This document shows positions 17,652-25,775 of a DNA stretch of 35,719 bases, in pieces. Below the pieces are notes generated by a model. That model made no database searches and was not told the DNA's origin. It was given only the letters and a program-made list of their open reading frames with translations. The first letter of the stretch is position 1; every line of letters starts with the position of its first letter. The stretch comes from Planctomycetota bacterium. Lineage in GTDB: Bacteria; Planctomycetota; Planctomycetia; Planctomycetales; Planctomycetaceae. The position numbers were made by a program, and so were the translations under genes. Location: assembly GCA_003671275.1 (NCBI GenBank), contig QWPB01000182.1, forward strand, positions 1-35,719, read 5' to 3'.

Positions 17652-19673
17652 TCAGGGCGTTGTCATAGGGGCCGTCGGCGATTCTGGAGGCAGTGTTTCG
17701 GTTTCGAGCGGCACTTCACCGAGTGGCGTGGCTGCGGGTAAGGGCGACAATGACAGCGGAATGAATGCATCCATGGGCGAATGCAGGGTGGGAGAACCAG
17801 CTCCTGGCTGTGGAGCCCTTCCGAACATCACCCCACGCAACTGCAAAAGTTGCCCCGTGCGATACTCGACCTGAGTGGTGCCCAGGGAATATTCGACCTG
17901 TCGCCGAAGAAAATCAGTCTCGGCATCCGTCAGCATTTGACGAGCCCGGTTGATACCATCCAATGACAGGTAGGCCCGTCCGTCACGATTCGAGTTGTAC
18001 TCCTCTTCGGCGGCGACCAGCCGCTGCTGGGCGTTCTCAACAATCGCCGCCTGTTTCCGCATCGCCTTGTACTGGCGATCCAGATCGTTAAACGCCTGTG
18101 TGAGTTGGTGCAGGACATCCATCTCCTGAGCTTCCAGGGTGCGAATCGCCTTAGTGAGCTTCAGTTCCTGATTCTTCACCTGGGTCTGGGCGAACCGCAT
18201 GCCCAGCGGCTGGGAATACTCGGCCCCGATGTTCCAGCCGTTCTCCGTTCCGTTGAACAGGCGATGATAAGCACTGCCCAGCGGACGGTTGGTCCCATCC
18301 GTATGTCGAGCCCCCATCAGGTCGTCTCCGAAGGCGTTGGACTGCCCGCTGAGCAGGAAGTCGAGACGGGGCCGGTTCAGATTCTCGGCGGCTTTTAATT
18401 GCAACTGGGCACTCTTGATGGCGAGTTTTTGCTTGCGCAGCTCCGGGCGACTGGACATTGCGATCCCGAGAGACAGATCCCAATTGGGATCGATCTCGGC
18501 CACCACGGGACGGTCGAGTGGGCGGATCAGAACATTCGCGTCGACCATGACGCTCATGATGTTCCGCAGGGCGATCTCCGCCGTGAAAATCCCATCCCAC
18601 GCCTCTTCCACGGCCGCTTCCGCCTGCAGAACCCCCTCCTGGGCTTCGACGTAATAGGAGAGATCCCCCCCGGGGCTGCCTTTTCGGTCCTTGACCAAAT
18701 CAAAAATCTGTTGTGCCTGCAGCAGGCTTAACTGCCGCAGCTCGTAAGATTCATAGGCCACATAGAGCTGCCAATAGTGGTTTTCGACTTCGCGAATGAA
18801 CTCGGCAACCGCCAGTTCGAAGTCGAGTAACGACTGGTCATTATTGATTCGGGCAATCAATAATCCCTGCTGCACTCCGGTAACGCCTTGGATATTCTCG
18901 GAGATCGGTCCCGCGATGGCTGTGTACTCTTCTCCCGCCCCGGCCAGCAAAGGCTGGCGAAATTCGACGCGGACGTTGCCGTCATAGACTGATGGAAACA
19001 GCCGACCGGGCGCGTTGCTGGAGGAATAATTGATATTGTGGCTCAATCCGATCTGTCCACCCGATTCAAGAGACTTCTGCAGGACCGCCTGGAACTGGGT
19101 GGTGTCTTCCACCAGAGGTAGACCGGCGGGAACGCCTCCCGACGTGAACTGGTTATTTTGGATTTGTGAGCTGTTTCCCCAGAGCATGCGAGTTGTGAAC
19201 TGCGTATCAAATTCCGAGAGGGCGGCATGCACGCCGCGCTGTCCAAACAGCACCCCCGATTCCTGAATGGCCTGGTCGTAAATCGAGGCGACACTTTCGG
19301 GTGAACGCAATAACGGATTCCCCGGCGACAAGAAGTCTCCGTTCTGTCGGATGACTTGCGCATGAGAAAGTGCTTCAAAGATGACATCCTGCAGCGTCAT
19401 CTCCCGAAACGTCGTTTCTTCGTAACTTGCCGGACAGATCGGTTCCTGGGCCATCAAGACCGACGACGGGGCCAGAACCTCCTCCTGGGCATACAAAAAT
19501 TCATCATCCAACGTGCTTGCAACAGATTGCGGGAGGTACTCGGACTCCCAGTAATTGGCCGGACGGAGGTATCGGCATCCCTGTTGATGCAACATCCCCC
19601 ACATCGCCAGGCAGGCGACGAATGCCCGCCAGCGACCGCGCGGACGCAGCCGTGGGATGATTTCCCCCCTCAT
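17652..19673 (-). CDS. TolC-family outer-membrane efflux protein
   Basis: This 673-residue protein begins with an export signal (FVACLAMWGMLHQQGC); the Cys could be lipidated but the lipobox is weak. After a ~70-residue linker come two TolC-like repeats. The first holds MTLQDVIFEALSHAQVIRQN and, further on, REVENHYWQLYVAYESYELR. The second has the family's typical SRPELRKQKLAIKSAQLQLK and AENLNRPRLDFLLSGQ, later LTQAFNDLDRQYKAM, ending in YRTGQLLQLRGVMFG. A Pro-rich tail closes the protein. It should form a trimeric barrel and periplasmic tunnel for export. It is longer than classical TolC because of its N- and C-terminal extensions. It lies between the M50-HlyD fusion (101 bp upstream) and an HlyD adaptor on the same strand. 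Confidence 0.88.
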   Translation of the reverse strand: MRGEIIPRLRPRGRWRAFVACLAMWGMLHQQGCRYLRPANYWESEYLPQSVASTLDDEFLYAQEEVLAPSSVLMAQEPICPASYEETTFREMTLQDVIFEALSHAQVIRQNGDFLSPGNPLLRSPESVASIYDQAIQESGVLFGQRGVHAALSEFDTQFTTRMLWGNSSQIQNNQFTSGGVPAGLPLVEDTTQFQAVLQKSLESGGQIGLSHNINYSSSNAPGRLFPSVYDGNVRVEFRQPLLAGAGEEYTAIAGPISENIQGVTGVQQGLLIARINNDQSLLDFELAVAEFIREVENHYWQLYVAYESYELRQLSLLQAQQIFDLVKDRKGSPGGDLSYYVEAQEGVLQAEAAVEEAWDGIFTAEIALRNIMSVMVDANVLIRPLDRPVVAEIDPNWDLSLGIAMSSRPELRKQKLAIKSAQLQLKAAENLNRPRLDFLLSGQSNAFGDDLMGARHTDGTNRPLGSAYHRLFNGTENGWNIGAEYSQPLGMRFAQTQVKNQELKLTKAIRTLEAQEMDVLHQLTQAFNDLDRQYKAMRKQAAIVENAQQRLVAAEEEYNSNRDGRAYLSLDGINRARQMLTDAETDFLRRQVEYSLGTTQVEYRTGQLLQLRGVMFGRAPQPGAGSPTLHSPMDAFIPLSLSPLPAATPLGEVPLETETLPPESPTAPMTTP

Positions 19674-19774
19674 CCGATATCGCCCCCTTCCCAGCCGGAA
19701 TCCGGCCGATCCCTTGGTCTATCGACCAGAAAGAGGCATGCAATTCACTACAATCGCTACACTCGCACTAACTG

Positions 19775-22006
19775 CTACAAGCGGAACCGAAACAGCGTTT
19801 GCAGATACCGCCAAATCCATTCGGCCAGTGAGCGGTTCTCCGGAAAGAATCGGGCGTTTCCTCGCATTCCGTTTCGCAGCAATGATTTATCGCACGAGAG
19901 CGGCGCAATGGCCTGATAGGTAATGCTGGTCAGTTTTTCCCGTCCCTGTTCATCAGAAACGGTCACCAAGGGGCCCTGGAACCGATTCGATAGCCCCTGA
20001 GGCGCGTATTCCAGATGCCGATGCGAGATCTCCGTCAGCCGTGAACTGAAGGTTTCTGCCGGTAGCTCCTCCAGCTTGAGCCGAACTTGACCAACAACGC
20101 CATCCGTTCGCAGTTCTTCCCGTTCCGTCTGATCCATCACAAGGACGGCCTGATACTCTGAAGAAGGAGCCACGGTCCCGATCTGCGTTTGCGTTTCGAG
20201 ATAGCCCCCCCGATTCCGATGGGCGGTGGGAACACTCGTCCAGCCGACCAGCCGCTCGCGTTCCTGCTCCAGGGTGGTTGCCGGAACCCGTGGCGGAGCC
20301 AGCCAGATGCCCGCCACAGGAGCGGTGACGGTCAACCGCCCCAGCAACTCATCGCTCTGTGCCAGCTTTCGCCGAGCCGAGGCCAATTTCTCTTGAGCCA
20401 CTGCCACTGCGGCGGGGTCCCGCTGACTGCTGGCTGACTTGAGTGCCACTTCGGCCACATTTAACTCAATGCGGGCCTGGTCCCGCTGGGCATCCAGCTC
20501 GGGATTCGACAGGGTCAGGATTACCTGGCCAGCAGTTACCGGATCGCCGGGCTGAACCGGTTGCGTCTCGATAAAACCTGGAACCTGGGTGTAGACGTGC
20601 ATGGCTCCAGCAGGTTCCACATAGAACGGGGCCTCGATGTACCAAGGGAACTCCATGAAGCAGATCAGGTAACCCAACACCCCCAGCAGCAGGGCGGACA
20701 CGGCCATCCGGGGCCGGCTGATTGAGTCTCGTCGCGGCTGTGAGATCAGCTTGTAGGTATTCCACAGGAACCCGCTCAGCGAGATCAGAATGGTCACGAT
20801 CGCCATGAGTACCCCCAAGCTCTGGAGCCGATACGGCTTGAGCACCGTGTAGAAGAACATAATGATCCCGGCAAAGACCATCCATCGGTAAATCGCCGAT
20901 GCCATCACATACGCAAAGAACCAGAACCGCCCGTGATCCGGCAGAAAGGCGGGGGCGGGCAGTTCAATCCCCAGACAGACCTTGGCCAGAACTCGCTGGG
21001 TAATCTGGTCCGCCTTCTGCCGCAGGTTGGGAATCTCCAGCAGATCCGACAGCATGTAGTAGCCATCGTACTTCAGCAGCGGATTCGCGTTGAAGATGAC
21101 CGTGGAAACCGTGGAGACAAAGAACGTATTGAGGCACAGGTAGTGCAGCATCCCCGGTTCGGTGTTCCACCAGACGATCAAAGCCAGCGTTGACAAGATG
21201 ACCTCAAAGTACATCCCGGCAGCACCAATCATGATCCGCTGCCACTTGTTCTTGAGCATCCATGAGTCGGTCACGTCGCAATACATTGTGGGACTGAAGA
21301 CCAGCAACATGACGCCGATCGAGTGACACTCGCTGCCGTAATACTTGCACGACAGCCCGTGCCCCAGTTCGTGAATCACCTTAATGAGCGCCAGTATGCT
21401 CCACAGATAAATCAGATTCGGCCACCCGAAGAACCGCTGAAACTCCGGAATCTGCTTCTGGACCTCGGCAAATCGCGACGCCAGAAACAACAGGGCAATC
21501 CCCACAGCTGACAACAGAGTGACAATCACGGCAGGCCGGAAGATCCATCCGACTACGGGCAGGGCCGCTTGCAGAAATCGCTCGGGGTCCCAGCCTGGCA
21601 ATTGAATCGTTAAGGGGTTCCGCAAGACGGAAATGATTTTCTTGCGGACGGCGTCGCGATGGGACTTGAGCAGTGCGGGGCCCTGCCCCAGTCGCAAGGC
21701 CACCAGCAGTGTCTTTTCCTGCAGATCGATTACCAGCCCCTGGATATCCACGAGTGAAAAGTGTTCCGTCGGGAACAGCGTCTGCACCTGCTCCCGAATC
21801 CCCCGCAGACTATTCTCACCGTTGAGCCGATCCAGCACGGCGAACTGTTCCGGGGACAACTGATGGTACTTCAGGCCGATGGGGTCCTTGATGACGGCAT
21901 GGTTCACGCCGCGATACTTGATCCACTCGATGGCCAGATCCTCCCGCTTCCGATACGGGATCGGGCGGTCAAATGAGGTTCCGGAGTCAGCAGTTTTGAC
22001 TTGCAT
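19775..22006 (-). CDS. M50 metalloprotease-HlyD fusion with PqqD-like N-terminus
   Basis: This 743-residue polytopic protein has three parts. Residues ~30-105 resemble PqqD (DPIGLKYHQLSPEQFAVLDR, LNGENSLRGI), a peptide-binding winged helix. Residues ~145-460 form a site-2-protease-like membrane core with the zinc motif HELGH (212-216) and a distal NPLLKYDGYY (308-317), the usual third-ligand segment. Residues ~460-740 are an HlyD-like adaptor: first lipoyl half GAMHVYTQVPGFIETQPVQPG (467 on), a coiled-coil hairpin ~503-555, and second half RLTVTAPVAGIWLAPP. The active-site residues are intact. It lies 45 bp after one HlyD gene and 101 bp before TolC. A peptide-handling export or processing role is inferred; the substrate is unknown. 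Confidence 0.88.
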   Translation of the reverse strand: MQVKTADSGTSFDRPIPYRKREDLAIEWIKYRGVNHAVIKDPIGLKYHQLSPEQFAVLDRLNGENSLRGIREQVQTLFPTEHFSLVDIQGLVIDLQEKTLLVALRLGQGPALLKSHRDAVRKKIISVLRNPLTIQLPGWDPERFLQAALPVVGWIFRPAVIVTLLSAVGIALLFLASRFAEVQKQIPEFQRFFGWPNLIYLWSILALIKVIHELGHGLSCKYYGSECHSIGVMLLVFSPTMYCDVTDSWMLKNKWQRIMIGAAGMYFEVILSTLALIVWWNTEPGMLHYLCLNTFFVSTVSTVIFNANPLLKYDGYYMLSDLLEIPNLRQKADQITQRVLAKVCLGIELPAPAFLPDHGRFWFFAYVMASAIYRWMVFAGIIMFFYTVLKPYRLQSLGVLMAIVTILISLSGFLWNTYKLISQPRRDSISRPRMAVSALLLGVLGYLICFMEFPWYIEAPFYVEPAGAMHVYTQVPGFIETQPVQPGDPVTAGQVILTLSNPELDAQRDQARIELNVAEVALKSASSQRDPAAVAVAQEKLASARRKLAQSDELLGRLTVTAPVAGIWLAPPRVPATTLEQERERLVGWTSVPTAHRNRGGYLETQTQIGTVAPSSEYQAVLVMDQTEREELRTDGVVGQVRLKLEELPAETFSSRLTEISHRHLEYAPQGLSNRFQGPLVTVSDEQGREKLTSITYQAIAPLSCDKSLLRNGMRGNARFFPENRSLAEWIWRYLQTLFRFRL

Positions 22007-22051
22007 GGAAGTCCATGAAAGCGGAGAACGGCAGTGAGTCGTCGACCGCCA

Positions 22052-22984
22052 TTACAACGAGCGGAGCAACATCCGGGCGGGCAATCCTTCCCGCAGCTTG
22101 CCGTGGGCGTTGTCAACCTCGGCCCAGATGCGAACCCTCAAGGATGAGGGGTCTACCGTCGGGTCGATGAACTTCAACTGTGTCTCGTATTTTTCGGTAA
22201 CCACGGTTTGATCGGGGCCGGGAAAGTCGACGAGGAGTGTCACCGGAATCCCGACTTTCAGACGTGGGGCAATCGCCAGATCGATCTCCGCCTCAACACG
22301 AATCCGGCGGGTCGAGACGATCTCTACTACCGTTTCCCCGACCTGTACACCTTCTCCGGTCTGCTTGAAGGCGCGTGTCACCAACCCATCACGAGGGGCC
22401 TTGACCTCGAGGGAATCAAGTTCGGCCTGGGCTTGGTCACGAGCCCGTTCGTTGACGGCATGTTCTTTGACAAACCGCTCAATCTCGATCGTGGCGGACT
22501 CGCTGGCCAACCGCAATCGATCAATGGCAGTTTGAGGGTAAACCGGGTTCGCAGTTTTGGGGTTCCGTTCATTCGCCGCTTTCGCCGCCTGGTACTCCAG
22601 CGTGGCGGCTTCGGCCTGCTTGCGGGCGGAGTCAATCTCCGCCTGATTGAGAACCCGTGCCGCCGCGACCGCCACCGCCGCTGCCGCTGTCTCATTCCTG
22701 AGCCGCGCGATGACCTGCCCGGCGGTCACCGATTCGGCTTCCTCCACCACGAACTGCAAGACGCCGGGGCGGTCAAAGGTGATCTCATGTCGATCGACGA
22801 ACGTCAGGGCCACCTGATCTTCAATTTTGTCGAGCAGAATCTCCACTCCGACCGACGGCGGCGGGACCGGAGACTTGGCGACGGAAAGCCCCGGGGACTT
22901 CTCCTGTCCATGCAGTGCCCACGCCCCCCCCAGGCTGAGGGCGATTGTCAGAGCCAGAGGCCATCGACTCGAAACACGCGGCAT
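22052..22984 (-). CDS. HlyD-type periplasmic adaptor (first in cluster)
   Basis: ATG 22984, preceded by AAGGGAG at good spacing, gives 310 residues; the frame extends to 23206 but that part would run into the divergent GAF-HlyD gene. A signal peptide is seen (RWPLALTIALSLGGAWALHGQ). Residues ~60-300 form a compact membrane-fusion protein: ITFDRPGVLQFVVEEAESV, VTAGQVIARLRNE, an Ala-rich helical hairpin, LEVKAPRDGLVTRAFKQTGE and a beta-barrel with IPVTLLVDFPGPDQ. It should work in the periplasm as an adaptor for export. It is the first gene of the minus-strand group and is followed after 45 bp by the M50-HlyD fusion. Confidence 0.87.
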   Translation of the reverse strand: MPRVSSRWPLALTIALSLGGAWALHGQEKSPGLSVAKSPVPPPSVGVEILLDKIEDQVALTFVDRHEITFDRPGVLQFVVEEAESVTAGQVIARLRNETAAAAVAVAAARVLNQAEIDSARKQAEAATLEYQAAKAANERNPKTANPVYPQTAIDRLRLASESATIEIERFVKEHAVNERARDQAQAELDSLEVKAPRDGLVTRAFKQTGEGVQVGETVVEIVSTRRIRVEAEIDLAIAPRLKVGIPVTLLVDFPGPDQTVVTEKYETQLKFIDPTVDPSSLRVRIWAEVDNAHGKLREGLPARMLLRSL

Positions 22985-23113
22985 GGGGACTCCCTTCCCA
23001 ACATACGATCGTCGCAACTCGGCATCTGGCATTGCGAAACGTCGCTTGCATTGAACGCAGAGTTGCGGGGATGCTACGCCTCGAACGGCAACCAGTGCAA
23101 TAAGGAACATCCG
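22985..23113. promoter_or_regulatory. Divergent intergenic region of the export cluster
   Basis: These 129 bases separate the ATG of the minus-strand HlyD gene from the ATG of the plus-strand GAF-HlyD gene. Both operons must be driven from here or nearby, making it the natural control region of the cluster. No clear promoter box or operator was recognised by eye. AAGGAA at 23102-23107 serves the plus-strand gene. Confidence 0.45.
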
Positions 23114-25174
23114 ATGGCGGAGGCGAATCGATTTGGCGAATGGCTGGCGCGCGCCCGTCAGATCGGCGATCAAACCCGCGCCGCGGCACAACAGCCGCCG
23201 ATTCAACGTGCAAATCTCTTTCTAGAAGGTATTGCCGACGGCCAGATTCTCACGGCGGCGCTGCTTTGGACCGTCTCCTCCGAGCAACGGATTACGCCCG
23301 CGTCGGGGGGCGGTGTCTCTCGAATCTCGACATCGGACGGGGCTCTGAATCTGGACCCGACTCATTTAGATGCAGTGCGTGCCGCCTTCGGTGGGCAAAA
23401 ACCGCCGCTCGGCGCCTGGAAATCGGCGGGTGGCATCTCGCTCGTCCGAATTGTTCGGTCGGTCATCGTTCAACCACCCATCCCCCTGGTTGTGGAACTT
23501 TTCTTCCCTCCGGAGATTGCCCGGGACCGATCTGCGATCGAACTCGCGACCGACGAAGTGGTGGCCCTGCTTTCCCGTTCGATCTCCACGAAGCCCGTCG
23601 CTGCGGGCGCTCCGACCGCTGCAGACACGCTGAATTCCGACTTCTGGAAGCGAATGGACCAGTTTGGACTCGCTTTGCAGCGAAGCCTGTCGATTGCGGA
23701 TGTCGCCATGGTGGCGGCCAATGATGGGCGTGTCCTGCTGGAATGTGATCGCGTCAGCATTGCCATGAAGCATGGCCCCCGAGCCCGGATTGCCGCATGC
23801 AGCGGGCAAGAAAGCATCCAGCAGAGGGCCAATCTGATTCACCAGATGTCTCGGCTGGCGAATGCCGTTTGCGAACTCGGCGAGCCGGTCGTCTATCGCG
23901 GAACACAGGAAGGCTTTCCTGCCTCGTTTGCCGAACCACTGGCCAAGTATCTGGAGGAGAGCCGGTCGCGGATGGTCGGGCTCTATCCACTCCGCGAGAA
24001 CTTGCCCCACCATCAGGTGGAACAGGATCTCGCCGATCAGAAACGGATCAGTGCGGGCGCGGTCATTGGCTGTTTGATCGTGGAGCAGTCCACGGAAAGT
24101 GATCCCCAGCCGGCGGTGATCCAGCGTGTTCCTCTGTTAATCGATCATGTGTCCGCCGCGCTGAGCAACGCCCGGCACCAGGAGTCGATCTTTCTGCTGC
24201 CGCTGTGGCGGACCATCGGACGGACGCTGGGCTGGTTCCGGGGACGCCGTCTGGCGATTACGCTTGGGATACTGGCTGCGATGGGATTGCTGATTGGTGT
24301 ATTGGCCACCGTTCCCTGGGAATATCGCGTTGAAGCCTCGGGTCGGGCCATGCCGGTCGAGCAACACGATCTGTTCGCTCCGTGGGATGGTGTCGTGGTG
24401 CAGGTCCTGGTCGAAAATGGACAGACCGTCAAGCAGGGTCAGGAACTGCTGACCATTCGCAGTGATGATCTCGATACCGAGCTGCTGGCTGCGGAGAATG
24501 CCCGCGATGAACGCACCCAGCGGATCGCCGCCCTGATTCAGCAAAGTCGAGTCGCCGAACGCAACAACCAAAAGGAAGAATCGCTGCGTCTGACTTCCGA
24601 AATGCGAACCGCCGAGATCGAGCGAGCGGGAGCCGAACTGCAGATTAAGAAGTATCAGGAACGGAAAGCCGCACTGCAGGTTCGGTCTCCCATCAATGGC
24701 GTCGTGGCCTCATTCCAGGTGACTCAGAACCTGCTCGATCGTCCTGTGCGGCGCGGCGACCGGCTGATCGAAGTCATGAACGTCGATGGCCCCTGGCGGC
24801 TGGAACTGGATGTTCCCGAATACCGCATGGGGCACTTGCTGCATCGCATTGCTTCAGTAACCGGCCAGCCCGCACCGTCGCCCCATGAACCCCGTCACCT
24901 GCCCACATCCGGGCAGCTGACGGTCGATTACATCGCAGCCACGGCGGCCTCCCAGAAGCACCAGGGCCAGCTGATCGAGGTCGGCACCCGCTCCAATGAA
25001 TCACAGGAAGAAGGCACCGTGGTCGAATGTCACGTGCGGATCAATCCGGACGATCTTCCCGGACGCCGCATCGGAGCGGAAGTCACAGCCAAGATTCACT
25101 GCGGAGAGCAGAGCCTGGGGTACGTGCTGTTTGGCGATGTGGTGGAGTTCATTCAGCGAAAAGTGTGGTGGTAA
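23114..25174 (+). CDS. GAF-domain HlyD fusion, membrane-anchored adaptor
   Basis: ATG 23114, six bases after AAGGAA, gives 686 residues. The frame stays open from 22208 but that stretch is antisense to a well-supported HlyD gene, so I reject it. Residues ~1-165 are cytoplasmic and of unknown fold. Residues ~185-355 look like a GAF sensor (LQRSLSIADVAMVAANDGRV at the start, then GAVIGCLIVEQ and VPLLIDHVSAALSNARH). A membrane helix (~379-399) follows. The periplasmic HlyD part shows HDLFAPWDGVVVQVLVENGQ (418 on), a charged coiled coil (452-520) and VRSPINGVVASFQ. So the adaptor carries its own cytoplasmic sensor. It diverges from the M50/TolC operon and is probably the partner of the M50-HlyD protein. 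Confidence 0.85.
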   Translation: MAEANRFGEWLARARQIGDQTRAAAQQPPIQRANLFLEGIADGQILTAALLWTVSSEQRITPASGGGVSRISTSDGALNLDPTHLDAVRAAFGGQKPPLGAWKSAGGISLVRIVRSVIVQPPIPLVVELFFPPEIARDRSAIELATDEVVALLSRSISTKPVAAGAPTAADTLNSDFWKRMDQFGLALQRSLSIADVAMVAANDGRVLLECDRVSIAMKHGPRARIAACSGQESIQQRANLIHQMSRLANAVCELGEPVVYRGTQEGFPASFAEPLAKYLEESRSRMVGLYPLRENLPHHQVEQDLADQKRISAGAVIGCLIVEQSTESDPQPAVIQRVPLLIDHVSAALSNARHQESIFLLPLWRTIGRTLGWFRGRRLAITLGILAAMGLLIGVLATVPWEYRVEASGRAMPVEQHDLFAPWDGVVVQVLVENGQTVKQGQELLTIRSDDLDTELLAAENARDERTQRIAALIQQSRVAERNNQKEESLRLTSEMRTAEIERAGAELQIKKYQERKAALQVRSPINGVVASFQVTQNLLDRPVRRGDRLIEVMNVDGPWRLELDVPEYRMGHLLHRIASVTGQPAPSPHEPRHLPTSGQLTVDYIAATAASQKHQGQLIEVGTRSNESQEEGTVVECHVRINPDDLPGRRIGAEVTAKIHCGEQSLGYVLFGDVVEFIQRKVWW

Positions 25175-25307
25175 CCTCAGTTCGAAAAATATCTCGGCTC
25201 GGGAAATACTTGAATTGCGGCCTCCGTACCCGGCACAGTTGACCCCAGCCGCATCCCGGGGACAATCCGTGCTCTGCGGAATTACCCCCTTGTTCTGGAG
25301 CTGAATG

Positions 25308-25703
25308 ATGTCGGCGACTGTTGTCGAAGAAGTGTTGGCCGCCAGCCGGAAGTTGCTGGCCAGTATCGATGCGGGAAACTGGGCCGAGTATGTGAAGCTG
25401 TGTGACGAATCGATCACCTGCTTCGAGCCGGAAGCTCTGGGCCATCTGGTCTCGGGCCTGCCGTTCCACAAATTCTATTTCGATCTCCCTGCCAGTGGTC
25501 CGCCGTCGCCCAAGTTGTCATCAATGGCTTCGCCCCATGTGCGAGTGCTGAGTGAGACATCGGCGGTTGTGACCTACGTGCGTCTGGTACAGAAACTGGA
25601 CTCCCACGGTTCGCCCGTCACGGTTTCGGGGATGGAGACCCGTGTGTGGCAAAAGTTCGGCGACGTGTGGAAGCATGTGCATTTCCACCGCATGCCCTGC
25701 TAA
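25308..25703 (+). CDS. CaMKII association-domain-like protein
   Basis: This 131-residue cytoplasmic protein has two adjacent ATG codons (25305 and 25308); GGAG lies seven bases before the second. It closely follows the pattern of the CaMKII association domain (PF08332): ITCFEPEALGHLVSGL (36-51), FHKFYFDL (53-60), PHVRVL (76-81), YVRLVQ (90-95), ETRVW (110-114) and WKHVHFH (121-127). In animals this domain assembles CaM kinase II into rings; bacterial stand-alone copies belong to the SnoaL/NTF2-like superfamily and their role is unknown. No signal peptide is present. It sits 133 bp downstream of the GAF-HlyD gene and could share its transcript. A hairpin follows its stop. Confidence 0.85.
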   Translation: MSATVVEEVLAASRKLLASIDAGNWAEYVKLCDESITCFEPEALGHLVSGLPFHKFYFDLPASGPPSPKLSSMASPHVRVLSETSAVVTYVRLVQKLDSHGSPVTVSGMETRVWQKFGDVWKHVHFHRMPC

Positions 25704-25717
25704 AGTGAGATGCGGCA

Positions 25718-25752
25718 TTCACGGGGTGCGGACCAGCTTCGCCCCCCGTGAA
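25718..25752 (+). terminator. 9-bp perfect inverted repeat, attenuator or terminator
   Basis: TTCACGGGG and CCCCGTGAA are perfectly complementary around a 17-base loop, 14 bases after the CaMKII-like gene stop and just before the GGAGG of the next gene. No T-run follows, so partial termination or a stabilising stem are the plausible readings. Confidence 0.4.
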
Positions 25753-25775
25753 GGGGAATCTCGGAGGAAGTGGCG

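Noticed and set aside
22208-23113. Upstream extension of the GAF-HlyD frame by about 300 residues
   Set aside because: It is antisense to a well-supported HlyD gene with signal peptide and ribosome site, and lacks family features; the ribosome site before 23114 sets the start.
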